A DNA stretch of 64,000 bases from Todiramphus chloris collaris (Eukaryota; Chordata; Aves; Coraciiformes; Alcedinidae). Position numbers and translations under genes: made by a program. The DNA lies in the NCBI GenBank assembly GCA_025345505.1, contig JANVCC010000062.1, positions 15,552,546-15,616,545 of the forward strand. Direction: 5' to 3'. Shown here piece after piece: positions 47,860 to 60,708 of the stretch (position 1 is the stretch's first letter; each line of letters opens with the position of its first letter). The notes beneath the pieces are model-generated. The model was not told the DNA's origin, searched no databases, and was given only the letters and a program-made list of their open reading frames with translations.

Positions 47860-50800
47860 CAGGGAAACTCATGGGTACTTAGAAATTATACTTTCCCACA
47901 GTCATGAAAATTATTACCTTGAAGTGTGATGAAAAGATGAAATTTGAATTAGCTTTATATATTAGTATGTATTTTAAATCCCCTAAAAGAGGAAATACAG
48001 TGTGGCAATATGAATAAAACCCTAGCCTTCTAATATGCATTTTTATTATTCTGTTTGACAGGTTATATATAGGCTTAATATTGCTTAATGTGATTGTCAA
48101 ATAATTTAGTTTGAAAATCTGGTATCTTATAAATGTTTTAATATGGTTAGGGAATCTGTGTCACTGTTTCTAGACAGTTTTGCAGATGGCAACTGTGCTT
48201 CAAAATGCACCTGCCTATTATTTTCTAAACAGAAGAAAATAATAGAATAACATTTCATTACATTAAAGAAACAAAGTAGCTTGTATAGATTCTTTTTTTT
48301 TTTTAATGCGTGGTGGCAAATATGGCAATAAATTACCAGTGTTAAACTGGCATTCTGCTGATACCACTTGTTTGTAAAACAATCTTTTTAGTGAACTTTT
48401 CCTAGGAATCATTTCTGTGTGGTAAAGGGAAAAATTTTGGCAGGAGTGAAATTGTATGTGCGTTATATGGAGAATTATATAAGCTTTGTAATAAGAATCC
48501 TAATATGGCAAATTTTTTTTCCTTTTTTTTTTTTTGTTTTTGTTTTTGTTTTTTTTTTAAATAGCAGTGTGAATACTGTGTGTTAGATTCATGTTGACCT
48601 TCAGCAGGAGACCCCTTCATCAGTTGTAGTGAAATCGGAAACACGGCAGAAGGAGAGAACTAATGCTTCTTATAGGGATGTCTGTCCCTACCCTATAGAA
48701 CTGGTGAATTCCAACAGGGGAATTTCTGAAACTCATTTTCAACACCATTGTGCTAAAGCCGGAACTTCAACAAAACACACAGATGTTTTTGTTTTCCCGT
48801 GAAATCACACGAAGAATGGCAACGTGGGACAGTTTTACTGTTTCTGTACATGTGCCGAGTGTGTGAAATTTCAGGAGGGATTCGGTCAAATTAGAGGAAG
48901 TATGAAGGCACCCAAAAGGGTCAGTCAGAAGGGAAGACCTCCAGAGGGAACCAATCTAAACTGATTAGAACCTTTTAGCTTACAAAAAGAAACCACAGAG
49001 GAAGAATGGGGTTCTCTAGGCCTGTAGTATCCAGAAGGACATATAGAAGAGTGAATGAGGAATTAATATTTACTGTTTCTCACAGGGTGGGTGATAGAAC
49101 CATCTAGTGCAACTGTTAGGAAGCAGTTTTAGAATAACCAAAGGAAAAACCTTTGCAGACCAAACTACAGTTTCATGGTTAATGATGTTAAAAATCAGAA
49201 GTACAGATTAGTTCAAAACGACTTAACTGTACGAAGGTGACAGCATATCCGTGGAAGACTGTATTTGGCCCATGTTAGTCTTCCAGTCCTTGTCCCCGTT
49301 CCAGGGATACTAAATGGTCCTTCAGTCTGGTCCCTCCTGTCTGGTCCTGCATCTTCATGTGGTATTTGTGTGAAACCGCAAGTCAGTCCTTCCTCCCTTC
49401 CCTCAAAAACAAGCAAAAAGTGCATTAATTAAGCTTTTTAACACTCTCAGGTGTCCAGAAAGTTACATTATTAATGGAGTCACACACGTGAGTCGGCATC
49501 TGCTGTCTTAGTGTCGGTCTAGGCGTGTGATGTGAATAGTTTAGGAAGAAGGGAGAAGGACTTCACAAGCAGAGCTGAGAAGGACTTGGCAGTTACCAAA
49601 TGCATGAATAATATTTGTAAACTTGACAAAAAATAAGTATTTTATTACCAGGTTTATGCACTGGTTTTAGGAAAAACTGTGTGCCTTGAACTACTGTTGG
49701 CATTTTCACCCCTGTAAAGCCACTGAGAATGGGTGCTAAATGCCACTCAATTAGAATGGCTCAGTGCATCCGTTTGCACACCCTTTTCCACGTGTGAGTA
49801 CTAACACATGGTCACAGGCCGGAAAATCAGATAATAAAGAAGCTCCTTTCGTAAAAAAAATATATCGTTATGGTGACAGTGAACTTTCTGAAAGCTCATT
49901 TCTGGAGTTATGAAATAACTTGTCATTCAAAGCTTCAAACCGTCAGACTAAGAGGAGTTACTGATAACTGTGAAGTTTCCAGGCAGCGTACTGTTTCTGC
50001 GTAATCTAATGAAAACAATGTGTGTTCTAGAAAGCCAAATGTTTTCTGATCTTGAAAGGAACTAATAGCTGTACAGAGTTATATATATATATTTATAAAA
50101 TAAAACCATCAGTAACATATGTAATGAGCTTATGGCTTAAGTATTCGGAATCATGGTATGGTTTCATATTTGTGCTGCATGTGGCTATCGAATTAATAGC
50201 CCAGCGTCTCTGCTTTTCCTTTGTTAGTTTCTGTGATGATAAAAACTGCAGAAACTTCAGTGTACTTCAGAGTACTTTCTTTTTTACAAACGTTTATCCT
50301 TGCTGCATTCTTCTGCCTCCGCTTATCCAATTAAATAGTTCAAGTCTCTTTTTATCAAGTACTTGTCAAGCATTTGGTACAGAAGTGTGTTTTTTCCCTG
50401 CCTAGTTAATTAAGGTGACTGTAAACAAAAAGATGTACAATTCAAAGCCAAGCAGTGTTTCACACAAGGATGGAGGTGATAATAGCTTAATTCCTGCTTG
50501 TTCTTTCCTGTCTTTGCCCTGGCTACTTCAGACTGACCTTGTCCACAATCTGATGACCTCCCTATTGCACTCGGCCATTTGGAAAGATGCTCATGCCATA
50601 GCTGGCCCTGAGGGGCTATCTGGGACACCACTGATCCATTGACCCATGTCAAGGCTGGGTTTCACATCTGATCTACTGAGCCTCTGACGTAGCTACATAC
50701 TACACCCGCTGTAGAGAAAGCCGGGGGGCAGCCCGATTATTTTTTTCCTACTTAAGTGGCACACAGTTTGCACTTGCTGTATGGAAGACCAATTTTACAC

Positions 50801-51540
50801 CAGTCATTTGCTATGAAATACACTTCCTGAAGCCATTACATGTATTGATCCTTTCTTTACAAAGGAAGTAAATTCTCTAATTTAGTGGCTCAATTTTTCT
50901 AAATCCATCAAAAAATCCACCCGGGTTTATTGGGTGCACTTCAGTCTCAACATGAAGTTCCACCAACAGAAAGCACCTTTAGAATATGTTAAGGGCAGAA
51001 ATATATATAGTACATCTTAATAGGGTTTTTCTATTAAGTGTTATGACAGGACTTTGCAGACATTTATAAAAGGTTCTAATCACTTCATGTACAATGTAGC
51101 GCATCTTTTACAAAATAATGACAACTTACAAAGCTGCTTGTCTATTTGCAAAACAGTGAAACCACTTACCCAGGAGAAAATCCTTGCAATTTTGAGATTA
51201 ATTTTTGCTTCCTAGCACGTTGTGGTCAATTCTGCGCTAGAATGTACCATTTTCTGCCTTAAAAAATTCTTTGTGTAGCCATTAGAATTACTTTGTTTTT
51301 CTCATAAGACTTGGAAATTACAATTCCTTTGCTGTATGTGCTTATATTTTTTTCCTCAGCTGTGTTTAGGGCAGCAGGCTCTGCCTGCAGAAGAGCCAGG
51401 GTGGGCCAGCAAATGGAACGTTAAATGTCCTGTTCAGCACAGGCTGGTACAGCACACTTGTAGCAGTAATGATCCTTAGAAGGAATTTAGCACACACACA
51501 GACCTTGTAACCATGTGAAATTCCTTCCTTTTTTTTTCTC

Positions 51541-51565
51541 GTGTGTGTGTGTGTGTGCGTGTGTG
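51541..51565. repeat. (GT)n microsatellite
   Basis: About twelve GT units with one C substitution. Confidence 0.95.
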
Positions 51566-52335
51566 AACTTACGCTTGATTCTTCCCTGTAATTATGGACT
51601 GGACACATCATTGGCTTAATGACCTTTTCAGGAAAGGAAAATATTAGCTTGATTCAGCTTTGACTGTGGGTTTGGTTTTTTTTCTGAATGTGTGGTATAA
51701 CTCCAGGTATTTTAGAATTTCCAAAAAAAAAATTATTTCTGGGCATTGACCAGTATTGGATAATAGCCTAAACATTAAGTTCTTCGAGTTTTTAATGTTA
51801 GAATAAGAACATAAATGAGATTTACACCACTGTAATTAATATATACAGCACTACTTTCACCCAAACTGTAGACTGTCATTTGTGCGTTAGGGCTTAAAAA
51901 TGTGGATTGTGTTACAACATGAAAGAAGCAGATTTTCCCAACTTTTCAACATCCTTGGTGGTTGTTGCTTTCCACTAAATATTAATTTGTAGCATGTGAC
52001 ATTCATTACTTTAGTTTCATAAGTTTCTCTGTGCATATTATGCAACCAAAACCAATGTTCTGACTTTTCTGGTTTATAGCCTGTTGTGTCTTAGTTCTTT
52101 GTCATGGTAAAAGCATGATGAGGATTTACCATATCTAAAGGTTGAAGCTTTTAAAAGCTCTTAAGAGAGAATTTCCCTTTTCTAGGGAGAAGGGGGATGT
52201 CTGCGGGAGGATTTTGTATATTCTCTTTGCCTAATAATTTAATCAAATATTTCTAATAGTAGGGTTTTTTTTACATGATGAAGTGCACCCTCTGACAGAA
52301 ATGATAACATTGCATTGTTTTTTGTTTATTTACAG

Positions 52336-52488
52336 GAATTGATTCCTGAATTCTATTACCTCCCAGAGATATTTGTCAACAGCAACAATTACAATCTGGG
52401 AGTGATGGATGATGGAACAGTGGTGTCTGATGTTGAACTTCCACCATGGGCCAAAACCCCAGAAGAATTTGTTCGCATAAACAGACTG
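52336..52488 (+). CDS. LRBA: LRBA exon: [18 protein letters not shown] to VRINR
   Basis: The acceptor is tttacag|ga and the donor ctg|gtaaga. The 153-nt exon is 51 codons, phase 0-0. The peptide starts with the universal BEACH block [20 protein letters not shown], then [19 protein letters not shown], and ends EFVRINRL. The [16 protein letters not shown] stretch is LRBA-type. The domain continues in a further exon (expected to begin ALESEFVSCQLHQW in the family), which I could not find before 64000. The intron after this exon is therefore longer than 11.5 kb. Confidence 0.97.
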
Positions 52489-53546
52489 GTAAGATGGCTT
52501 TCTTCTGTTGTCCATCAAGTAACATTTGTCTTGCAAGGTGCTTCTGAAATAGTGTGGATCTTTGCTTGCAATATATAGCTGTTTACAATTTCTGTAGGAC
52601 TGTGGCTGAAATTACCTAAAGAAATGTTAGTTTTACAAGTGTAGGAAGAAAAACCACATTTAATATTGCTCATTCTTTAGCTTTGCTCAAAAAGGTTTGT
52701 GTCATTGAAATATGGAGCACATCTCTTGTCCCATTTGTGTGTCAGTTCCTGGGGTTCTAAAGAGCTACTACAGGCATCATTTTACAGAAGACTTGAAAAA
52801 GCTTGTTTAAACATAGAAATATTTGTTACTCTGATTACTTAAACATAATTTTAGTTGTTTGGTTTTGTTTTTTTTTTATTTTACTACTCATTTAACTCCA
52901 AAGATGAATGCCTCAGGAAAGAGGCATTTTAAATCTTCTGCCACTTCTTCCATTTCTTCCAATAAACTGAAATTTTCCAAAGCACTTTTTACAACAAAAA
53001 CAAAACCAAATTGTCTTTTGTCTGCTTCGTTCCCCAAACCTGTATTACCGTTCTCTTCCCTGTTTTGGAAAATCCTGTTGTTAACACTGGCTCTCTTCAC
53101 TGTGCCCTCTGGGCAGTGTAATGAACTACAGAATAGCTGTTGCAGTATCCCTGTTGGTGTTTCAGCAAGCACATTCTCAAAGCTGTTACATTAGTCTCTT
53201 CTTAAAATGAAAGGATTCCATGGCAATGGCACTCTAAAATAAATAAATCAGAGAATATTGCTTTAACGAGTCTCGAAACACATGGCTGCAGTTTGCACGT
53301 GGTAGTTGGCTAACTGGGAAATACTGAGTTAAGGCATGGAAGCTCTCAAGAACTCTTCAGATACCAGACTTCAACTTGATAATATCCTGATATTCCTAAG
53401 TTAGAAAATGGGAATTGAAAAAGTTCTGTTGTTGGGAGAACATCAGACCCTGGGTTCATAAAATTGCTGAACAGTCACATTAGAATAAATCTGTGATTTA
53501 AAAGTTATCTGAATGCTTTACACTGTGCTTTTTACTGGTGACATGG

Positions 53547-53655
53547 TATGGAACCACAGAATTGTTCTGGTTGGAAGAGACCTTTGGGAACACCAAGTCC
53601 AACTGTTAACCCAGCACTGCCAAGACACCACTAAACCAAGTGTCTGAGTTTTTAG
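53547..53655 (-). mobile_element. CR1 LINE 3' end, antisense, short
   Basis: The + strand reads tatggaaccacagaattgttctggttggaagagacctttgggaacaccaagtccaactgttaacccagcactgccaag..ccactaaaccaagtgtct. This is the reverse complement of the CR1 terminus and closely related to the tail of the element at 40424, which has the same aacggttggacttgg block. Confidence 0.92.
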
Positions 53656-56600
53656 GCCTGGGACCAGCTTTTTCTCACCCTCACCTTTCTGTATGCTCTG
53701 ACCTACCCTTCCCTCACTCTTCCATCATTGCCCAAAGCTTTTGCTAGGGGTGTCTGCCTTTCTTGCAGCTCTCTTTGATATCTCTCACTTGTGCTGTATT
53801 CTCAGGATGAAGTGCTTCATCAGCAGCAAGCAACTGCTTTTTTATTAGTACTGTTAAACTCAGGGGCACAAAATGTAAAATCCCTTTAAAGTCCTTTCAT
53901 AGAGAGTAATGATCTCGTGCCATGTTCCAGATGTATTTTCTTTCTTTGTATGTGCATCTTTATTTTCTTAAGTCCTGAAAAAAAGTAGTTGAGAAGACTC
54001 CAGAATGAGGGAAGTGCTTGTTCCAGGTCCAGACCTTTCATTTCAGGAAAATCTGAAAACAGCAGTATGTTAATTTTTGTGTATTTGAATGATGAAAATT
54101 AAAATTACTTTGTCATTTCCTTAATTTCACTCCATGTTTCCTATGGAACTGAAGTATCCTATGTATATATCCTAAATATAAGTGAATTTTCCTTCTCATA
54201 TACTTCTCCCCCCCCCCAAGTTATTATTCATTAGTGATTGCGAGTTTTGAAACTATTTTAATCAAAAAAAGTTTGCTACTGATTTGTTTGGCTTTGTAGC
54301 TTCTGCTTTGAACATAGAACTTGTGCTACTGCTTGGCAAATGGTGTATTGAAAGAATGTGCAAAAGCTGACATAAATTAGTTTTTTTAAAAAGAGAACTT
54401 TTACAGGCATAAGCAATTTTCAAGCATCACATAATCGGACAGAATATATTTGGGGTTTTTTTTAAGGCTGAAGTTAATTATCCAAGTGAGAAATAATTGC
54501 TCAAGTGACAGTGTATTAAATTGTGTCAGACATTGTCCCTTTTGGTGACGCTGTAGGTCTCTGATACTGTTGCTGCAATTCAAGTTTTGTTCAGTTTGGT
54601 ATCATTAAATTGAAACCTCTGTGCCAATGAATTGCATTAGCTGCTTCTGCGTGGCATAATTAACCTTACCATGGTGGTGGTGGCCCTGTTAGTGCTGGTA
54701 TGGATGATGCCCTCTGAAACCTGCTGCTTTTGCAGTGGAATAAAACTGAGAAAATTGCCTGCAAATATCAAAGGGCTTTTTCCTGTTAATACTTGGTGGA
54801 TTGGATACCACCAGCATCAAAATAGCATTGTTTTATTTTGGAGTAGAATAGGTGTGTTTTGGAAGAATGCTGAAAACTCAGTTCCTCACAGATAGCATCC
54901 AAAAAAGCCTGTTCCTACATGGCATGGGCTGATTCATTCTGTTAATACTTCCGTACTGCTTCCTGCTTCAGACAAAGTAGTGATTATAGTATTTTAAGTG
55001 CTCATTTTGTAAGCTATCACACATAGGTATTTTTCTTCCTTTGCATTTCAGTTTACCTCTTTATGTCCGCAGATCTTACGCAGTGATTGGAGCTCATGAA
55101 ATGCATACTACTTTGATCTGTGACCTTTTTGTGGTGCTAATCGGGTTCCTGATATCATTATACCTCGCTCATTAATCATATTTCCTGCAGCCCGTCAGCC
55201 AGCCAGCCCAAGCCCCTGTTTGCAGCCTTGTGTTGGCAGGTTTCTGCTTTTCCAGATTATTACAGTGTGATACTTTGGCTTCTCATAACCAGACCCACAT
55301 CAAGCTGTGTGCTACAATTAAAGTCAGATGGTCCTCAGGTTGAACAGGGATATACTGTTGCAGCTGTCTGTCTTTCTGGAACAGATGATATGTGGGACAG
55401 TGCCTAATAACAGCTTGTACAGTACTGGGTCAGTAGCAGGGGTTCAGAACATTAATTGACAGGCTGATAGCTGATTTGAAAGTGATTCCTAACCTATTTT
55501 TAATTCTATCAAGTATGTATTCTAATTGAAATAGATTGTTGGATATCCTCTGTGTTTGCTCGGAGAGCAAAAGCAGAATGGTGTATAATTAAAACTGGGT
55601 TTTGATTGATGGAATGTCACGATCAGCTAAATGATAGCATCAGGATGTCATTCCAGGCAATGCAAAGAAGTATAAAATGCACTTAATGCTTCTGCATGTA
55701 GTTGGTACCTTGTATTCGTTTGTGATAGCACAATATTGTATAACAGCACAAATCAGTGGAGGGTAGCATATTTTTCTCTGAGACAGCCTACAGTTGGATG
55801 GAAAAGGGACTGTGTTTTTACCATGGTGAAGCCTTTTTATATACCTCTAAAGCTGTGTATTCTATTTAGTGCCACTGAACAACTGCTAAGATACCTGAAA
55901 ATGTTTTTCCTTTTACACAGATGCAGTAAGAAATAGTTGTATTGTTGTATAATTCTACCATTTTATATATGTATCTGTGTAATAGGAACTAGAGAACTTG
56001 CTTAATAAAAGTTAAAACCCTACGAAGATTTAAATGAGATAAAATTATCATTCCTCACAAACAGAACAGAAAAAAAATCCCACCAAAATGCAACCTCCTA
56101 TTGCATCCTGACTTTATTATTTCTAAGCTATGATATCTTCAGAACGTTAGCATGTGAGCAAAGGGCAGAATGGTTACTTGGCCAGATCTCTTAATAAAAA
56201 GAAAATATGCAGTAATTTTTTGGTTCTCCCATGCTTCTGAGAGACCTATAAGGAAAAGAAATGGGAAGTAAACTGGAGAAGGAAGAGTATAAAGAGGTAG
56301 ATGTTCAGATGTTGTTTGGGTACAGAAATCTTAAACAAAAGCTACACCAGTACTTGTCAGACACTGAGCTAGATACCTTCTTTTAAACTTAGTGCTAATT
56401 ACCCCAGTAAAGCTGATAGAAATTTTCAATGCCTTTCTTGCTTGATAAAACCTGTCAAAGCAGACATTCACTAAGACCAGGTGCAATCCAAGGAAAAGTC
56501 TCATACTTCCCACTGATAGTTAGGAAGAGCTAAAAATCCCAGTAAGGCAGTTCTGATTGTTCTGAATAGTAATCTATTTTATCCTCTCATTGAAGGTTGG

Positions 56601-59600
56601 ATGCCTGAATAGGTAAGAATTAATTTAAAACTATTAATCAACTGATAATAATTAGATTTTGCACAGCTTTGATGAGCCTCAGCTTTTGGAAAATTAGATT
56701 GCTTCAATGATAATAAAGTTGTTGAGGTCTGTCAAGGCAGCTTTCCACCATATATCTCAATTTAAGTATTTTAGTGCTTTATTGCAGAGTTGGTCCTTTC
56801 GTGATGAATGATTTATCCATTTGATTCAGTGCCGGGGAAAATGCAAGACAAATTAGAGAAGTGATGAGATTACTGTGCAGGATTGAGAGTTTGGAAATCC
56901 AATTTTCAAATCATTGAAAATGTAGTTATTGTAAGCTAGGAAGGTTGCTGAAACAAAGGAAATACTTAAATACATGAAGGTACTATGCACAAAATTTATC
57001 CTGGCATGATGAGTAAAATGGAAAGGAAGGGCATGCCAGCTGTTCACCCTAATACAGGTTTTAGTGGAGCAAAATGAATTCGTGTTAAGAACCATCAGTT
57101 GGTCAGAAAGATCCACAGTGAGAATTAGAGGATCGTTATTGGTTGATTTTTAACACAAGCTACTCCACCTTGCACCAGAAAACACTGAAAAAGCAACATA
57201 CCCTGCAAACTAACATCACCATACTCAAAACTGTGTTTTTTATGAGTCTTCACTCTCTCATATCTAGGGAAAGTGAATGGATGAAAAAACCCTAAAGTTG
57301 GTTTCAAGAACATTACACTACTTTCAGTCTATTACAACTACTGCTGTTAGGCAAAGAAAGATACTGAAGCTGCAGCTGAGGCAGTGCCCATCACTTGGAA
57401 TGCACTGGATTTTTCATATTCTCTTGAAAAGTCTCTTCATGGTATTTTTGCGTAGTTCTGTGTATTTACAAAGGTGTTGCAGAAAGTGCTGTGGAAATCA
57501 CGTGGGTATGAACTGTATCAGCTGAGGCTGCAAGAGCAGATGAGTTACAGATTGCTAGATTATTCGTCATAGTTTTTTGGTAATAGCTTACTTGTTAAAT
57601 AAGTTAAAAACATTAGTGAGTGGCAGAAAGGCTGAAATGAAAACAGGGATAATTAGCAACATCGGGTGTTACCTGTGCAGCACCTCCTTTGAAATTCTTG
57701 TTTAAGCAGGACTGGATGTAGTCTTAAAAAGCTAGAATGCAGACTGGTCTGTGTGGGCTGTGTGATTCAGATGCTTCTGGCAATCTGAGATGATCTGAAA
57801 CGTGGACAGAATTGGTGTGTAGAACAGACAGAAGGCAAACCATAGCTCTGTGAACTCTTCACTCAACTCGAGCTCTTCTGGATGGTTCTGTTGGCCTGGT
57901 ACATATCTCTTCATCCCCTAGAGAGGAGATGGATCATGGTGAAGAAGAATTTTGATACCAGTTGTTTCAAACTCTACTTTATTGAACTGTTACCTCCATC
58001 TGTAGTTCTGATGTTTGGTGATGTCTTGTGGCTTTTCTTTGGAAATTGTAATCTACATACAATAGGACATTTATACCATAGCCTCTGAAAGGAGGGTATC
58101 TATCCACTCTACAAGCATTTCAATTTTTAGAAAAGATCACTTTCATAAATTTATAAGAGAAAAAGTAGGTTGGAAAGTAATCGGTAACTTTGCTTTTACC
58201 AGCAAATACTCGTATTTCTGTGCCACAGGGGTGTGCAGTGCATTTAAACCATGTGTCTGTTTAAACATGACTATTGACAGTGCATCTTAAAACACTGTGC
58301 TGCATTCATTTGGGTTTGCTTTCGAGCTGTGACTATGGAAAAAGACTTGTGCAGAAGGTGAGGTTCCTTGTATCACACAAAATAAACATTTCCATTCATA
58401 GAAGTCTAAGAAACTTAACAGTTTAATCAAGAAAGCTGCCAGGAATATTATTCTTCTGTGAAGTCAGATGTGAAAGGTCCAGGTTGCTGGCATATTGGGT
58501 TGCATGTATTTAAACATTTGATATTATTTAACACAATTTTTTTCCTCATCTATGAAAGCAAGGCAGTCCTGGGAAGCACAGGGGCTGCACCATATGTGTA
58601 CTTAACAGGCAGAGGAGCACAGAAAGTCTCTTAAACAGTTGAAGAAATGTAGGGCAGTGTGTAAATTTAAGCTGCAGGATTCCTTCTTTCCTCCAAAAGT
58701 GCTTCCATGGCTGCTGTGTGCAGAGTTAGCACTTCTCTGTCTGATTTTCTCTTTCGATTTGTCCATGTAGAATACCAGCATTGGCTTAAATCTGTTTTGC
58801 ACCCGAGGTAAGTGATGTATTGATGTAGTTGTGTCACTGTACCACTTACACTCATCTCCTACCTCCTCAGCCACCTGTCTAACAATTCCATCATCTGTGT
58901 GTGTCACTGCAGGATTTTTTGCACTGTTAGACTTACTTCCTAAAAGTTAGAATCTTTGTTATCTTTGACACACATGTGCAGGCTAGAATCAAGAAATACT
59001 GGATAATTGTAAGCAGTCTTTTGATTTAATGACATCATGTACAGGCTGGATTATTAGCATGGGCGGGGAGGAGAATCAGGCCTTCATTGCTTATTTTTAA
59101 GCACCTTATTCAGATCTCATATGAAGGCAAGTCTAGAATAACCTTAGTAATGCCAGCATGACCACATTTAGGTGAATTCACTGCAACTGAGAACCTAATC
59201 TGGGGGTACTCTAGGGGGAAAATAAAAGGATCATTCAATACAAGACATTTTGGAAAAGTAGAGAAGAAATATTTCTAGGGGAACATGATCTATGGCCTAT
59301 TAGAAAAGATTCTGAAAGTCTGGGAATAAACAAAAGTAGACTAATTTTTCTGTGTGTACAACTGACTTGCACACACTCTGTGTATATAAGAATAACTTAC
59401 TTTTATTGGCATGCCATCTAAGAAATACAGCCATAAATTCACATTTATTTAAATCCAATTCTGTTGGAATATCAGTTTTACTAATTTTCAGGTAAGACTT
59501 TTTATTGATTTAATTTGTAAAGGAGAGTAATATACAAAGAAAGTCAAATATATTCAAGAATGAGGGAGGTAATGAAAAATGAACTTGAGCCATGCTTTTG

Positions 59601-60249
59601 AATAGAACTCAGGAATACTGAAAGCATTCACTTTTGGTTTCATAACACAGCAAAATATGCTAATATTGGAAGGTGGGGTTTGGATAATATATATGATGGA
59701 GTACCTTGGAGAGGTGCCTCTGTAGGACAAAGTAAAAAGCAAATCTGATGATGTAAAGAAACTGGAGTTTTTTTTCCCTTCCTTTTAAATGAAAGCAGCA
59801 ACATAGGTAATGTGTTGTCAGCCAAAAGCAGTGCTCTCAGTTATAGCCAACCTGGATACGTAAATAGGAAGGGAAAGCAGAGCTTGTAAAAGCTTTTCTT
59901 TCCATAATAATACCCTCATTACACCTTGTTACTGAACTCTGCATAGAACTTGCTTTATTGACATTACAGCCAAGGTCTGGACTTCAAGCCTGTAAGCAGA
60001 GAAAAAGAAAAAGGAAAAAAAAAAAAAATTCACATATGCTTGCATTTAAATAATTTCTGAAAGGTATCTGATAGATGCCAGTCTTCCTGAATAAAAAAAG
60101 CTTAATGGAATCATGGAATATGATTTCCTGGGTAGTCTGCCTGTCTTTGCTATTGTGGAAAAAAATAAAGAAGCTGGCATCAAAATCTGCACATCTTCAT
60201 AATTAAAAAAATTCTATTTATTAAATAATTCTATCATAATTCATATTAA

Positions 60250-60306
60250 AAAAAAAAACCACAATAAAAAACCCACCAAAAAAAGCCAAACACAAAAAAA
60301 ACACAC
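60250..60306. repeat. A-rich low-complexity tract
   Basis: Runs of A interrupted by C and CC (aaaaaaccaca, aaaaaacaca). Confidence 0.85.
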
Positions 60307-60683
60307 ACCACATTCTAAATATAGTTTAAATTACTTGCTAATCATTATGACACTACACAGTTATATGTAATGCATCTATTTTAGTGAAGTCTGAGACTAA
60401 ACAAGGTGAGCAGGAGAAAAACTAAAAAGTACAAATATTTTTAATGAGAAAATGAAACAAAGAAATAAAGTAGTTAAAAAAAAGCCAGGATAGATGTAGA
60501 AGAGTCAAAAGGAAACAAAAGACTAAGCTAGGACTGTGGACATTCACAACAGTAATGAGAGATGCAGATTTTCTAATAGGGCAAGAGAATTTCTTACAGC
60601 CATGATAAATACTGAAACATGATGCACAGTCAGGTAAGATTATAAAAAGCCAAATGAGAAGACAGTTTGAGCATATACAGTGT

Positions 60684-60708
60684 AAAAAAAAAAAGGGGGG
60701 GGGGGGGG
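60684..60708. repeat. A11G14 homopurine tract
   Basis: Eleven A followed by fourteen G, then agggcgg. It resembles the sequence broken by the assembly gap at 16.7 kb. Confidence 0.93.

Larger units (their letters stand above)
37447..52335 (+). other. LRBA: LRBA intron, 14.9 kb, repeat-rich
   Basis: The most transposon-laden part of the window: an old CR1 ORF2 copy (38840-39985), an internally deleted CR1 (40424-40925), an old antisense CR1 (43345-43690), nested CR1 fragments (45940-46585) and a solo LTR (47268-47859). The candidate cassette exon (41572) and TAAT-rich stretches at 42660-42960 and 43810-43985 lie between them. From 47.9 to 52.3 kb I see only AT-rich intron, a GT microsatellite (51541) and poly-T runs. 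Confidence 0.88.

Noticed and set aside
48516..48560. Poly-T stretch as the tail of a retroposed SINE or processed pseudogene on the minus strand
   Set aside because: The sequence next to it shows no SINE promoter boxes, no gene similarity and no target-site duplication; treated as low-complexity intron sequence.
50500..50720. Possible antisense CR1 fragment (ctgaggggctatctgggacaccactgatcc)
   Set aside because: The resemblance to the CR1 block ctgagccctgggggacaccact is limited to a short stretch and the flanks do not follow the consensus.
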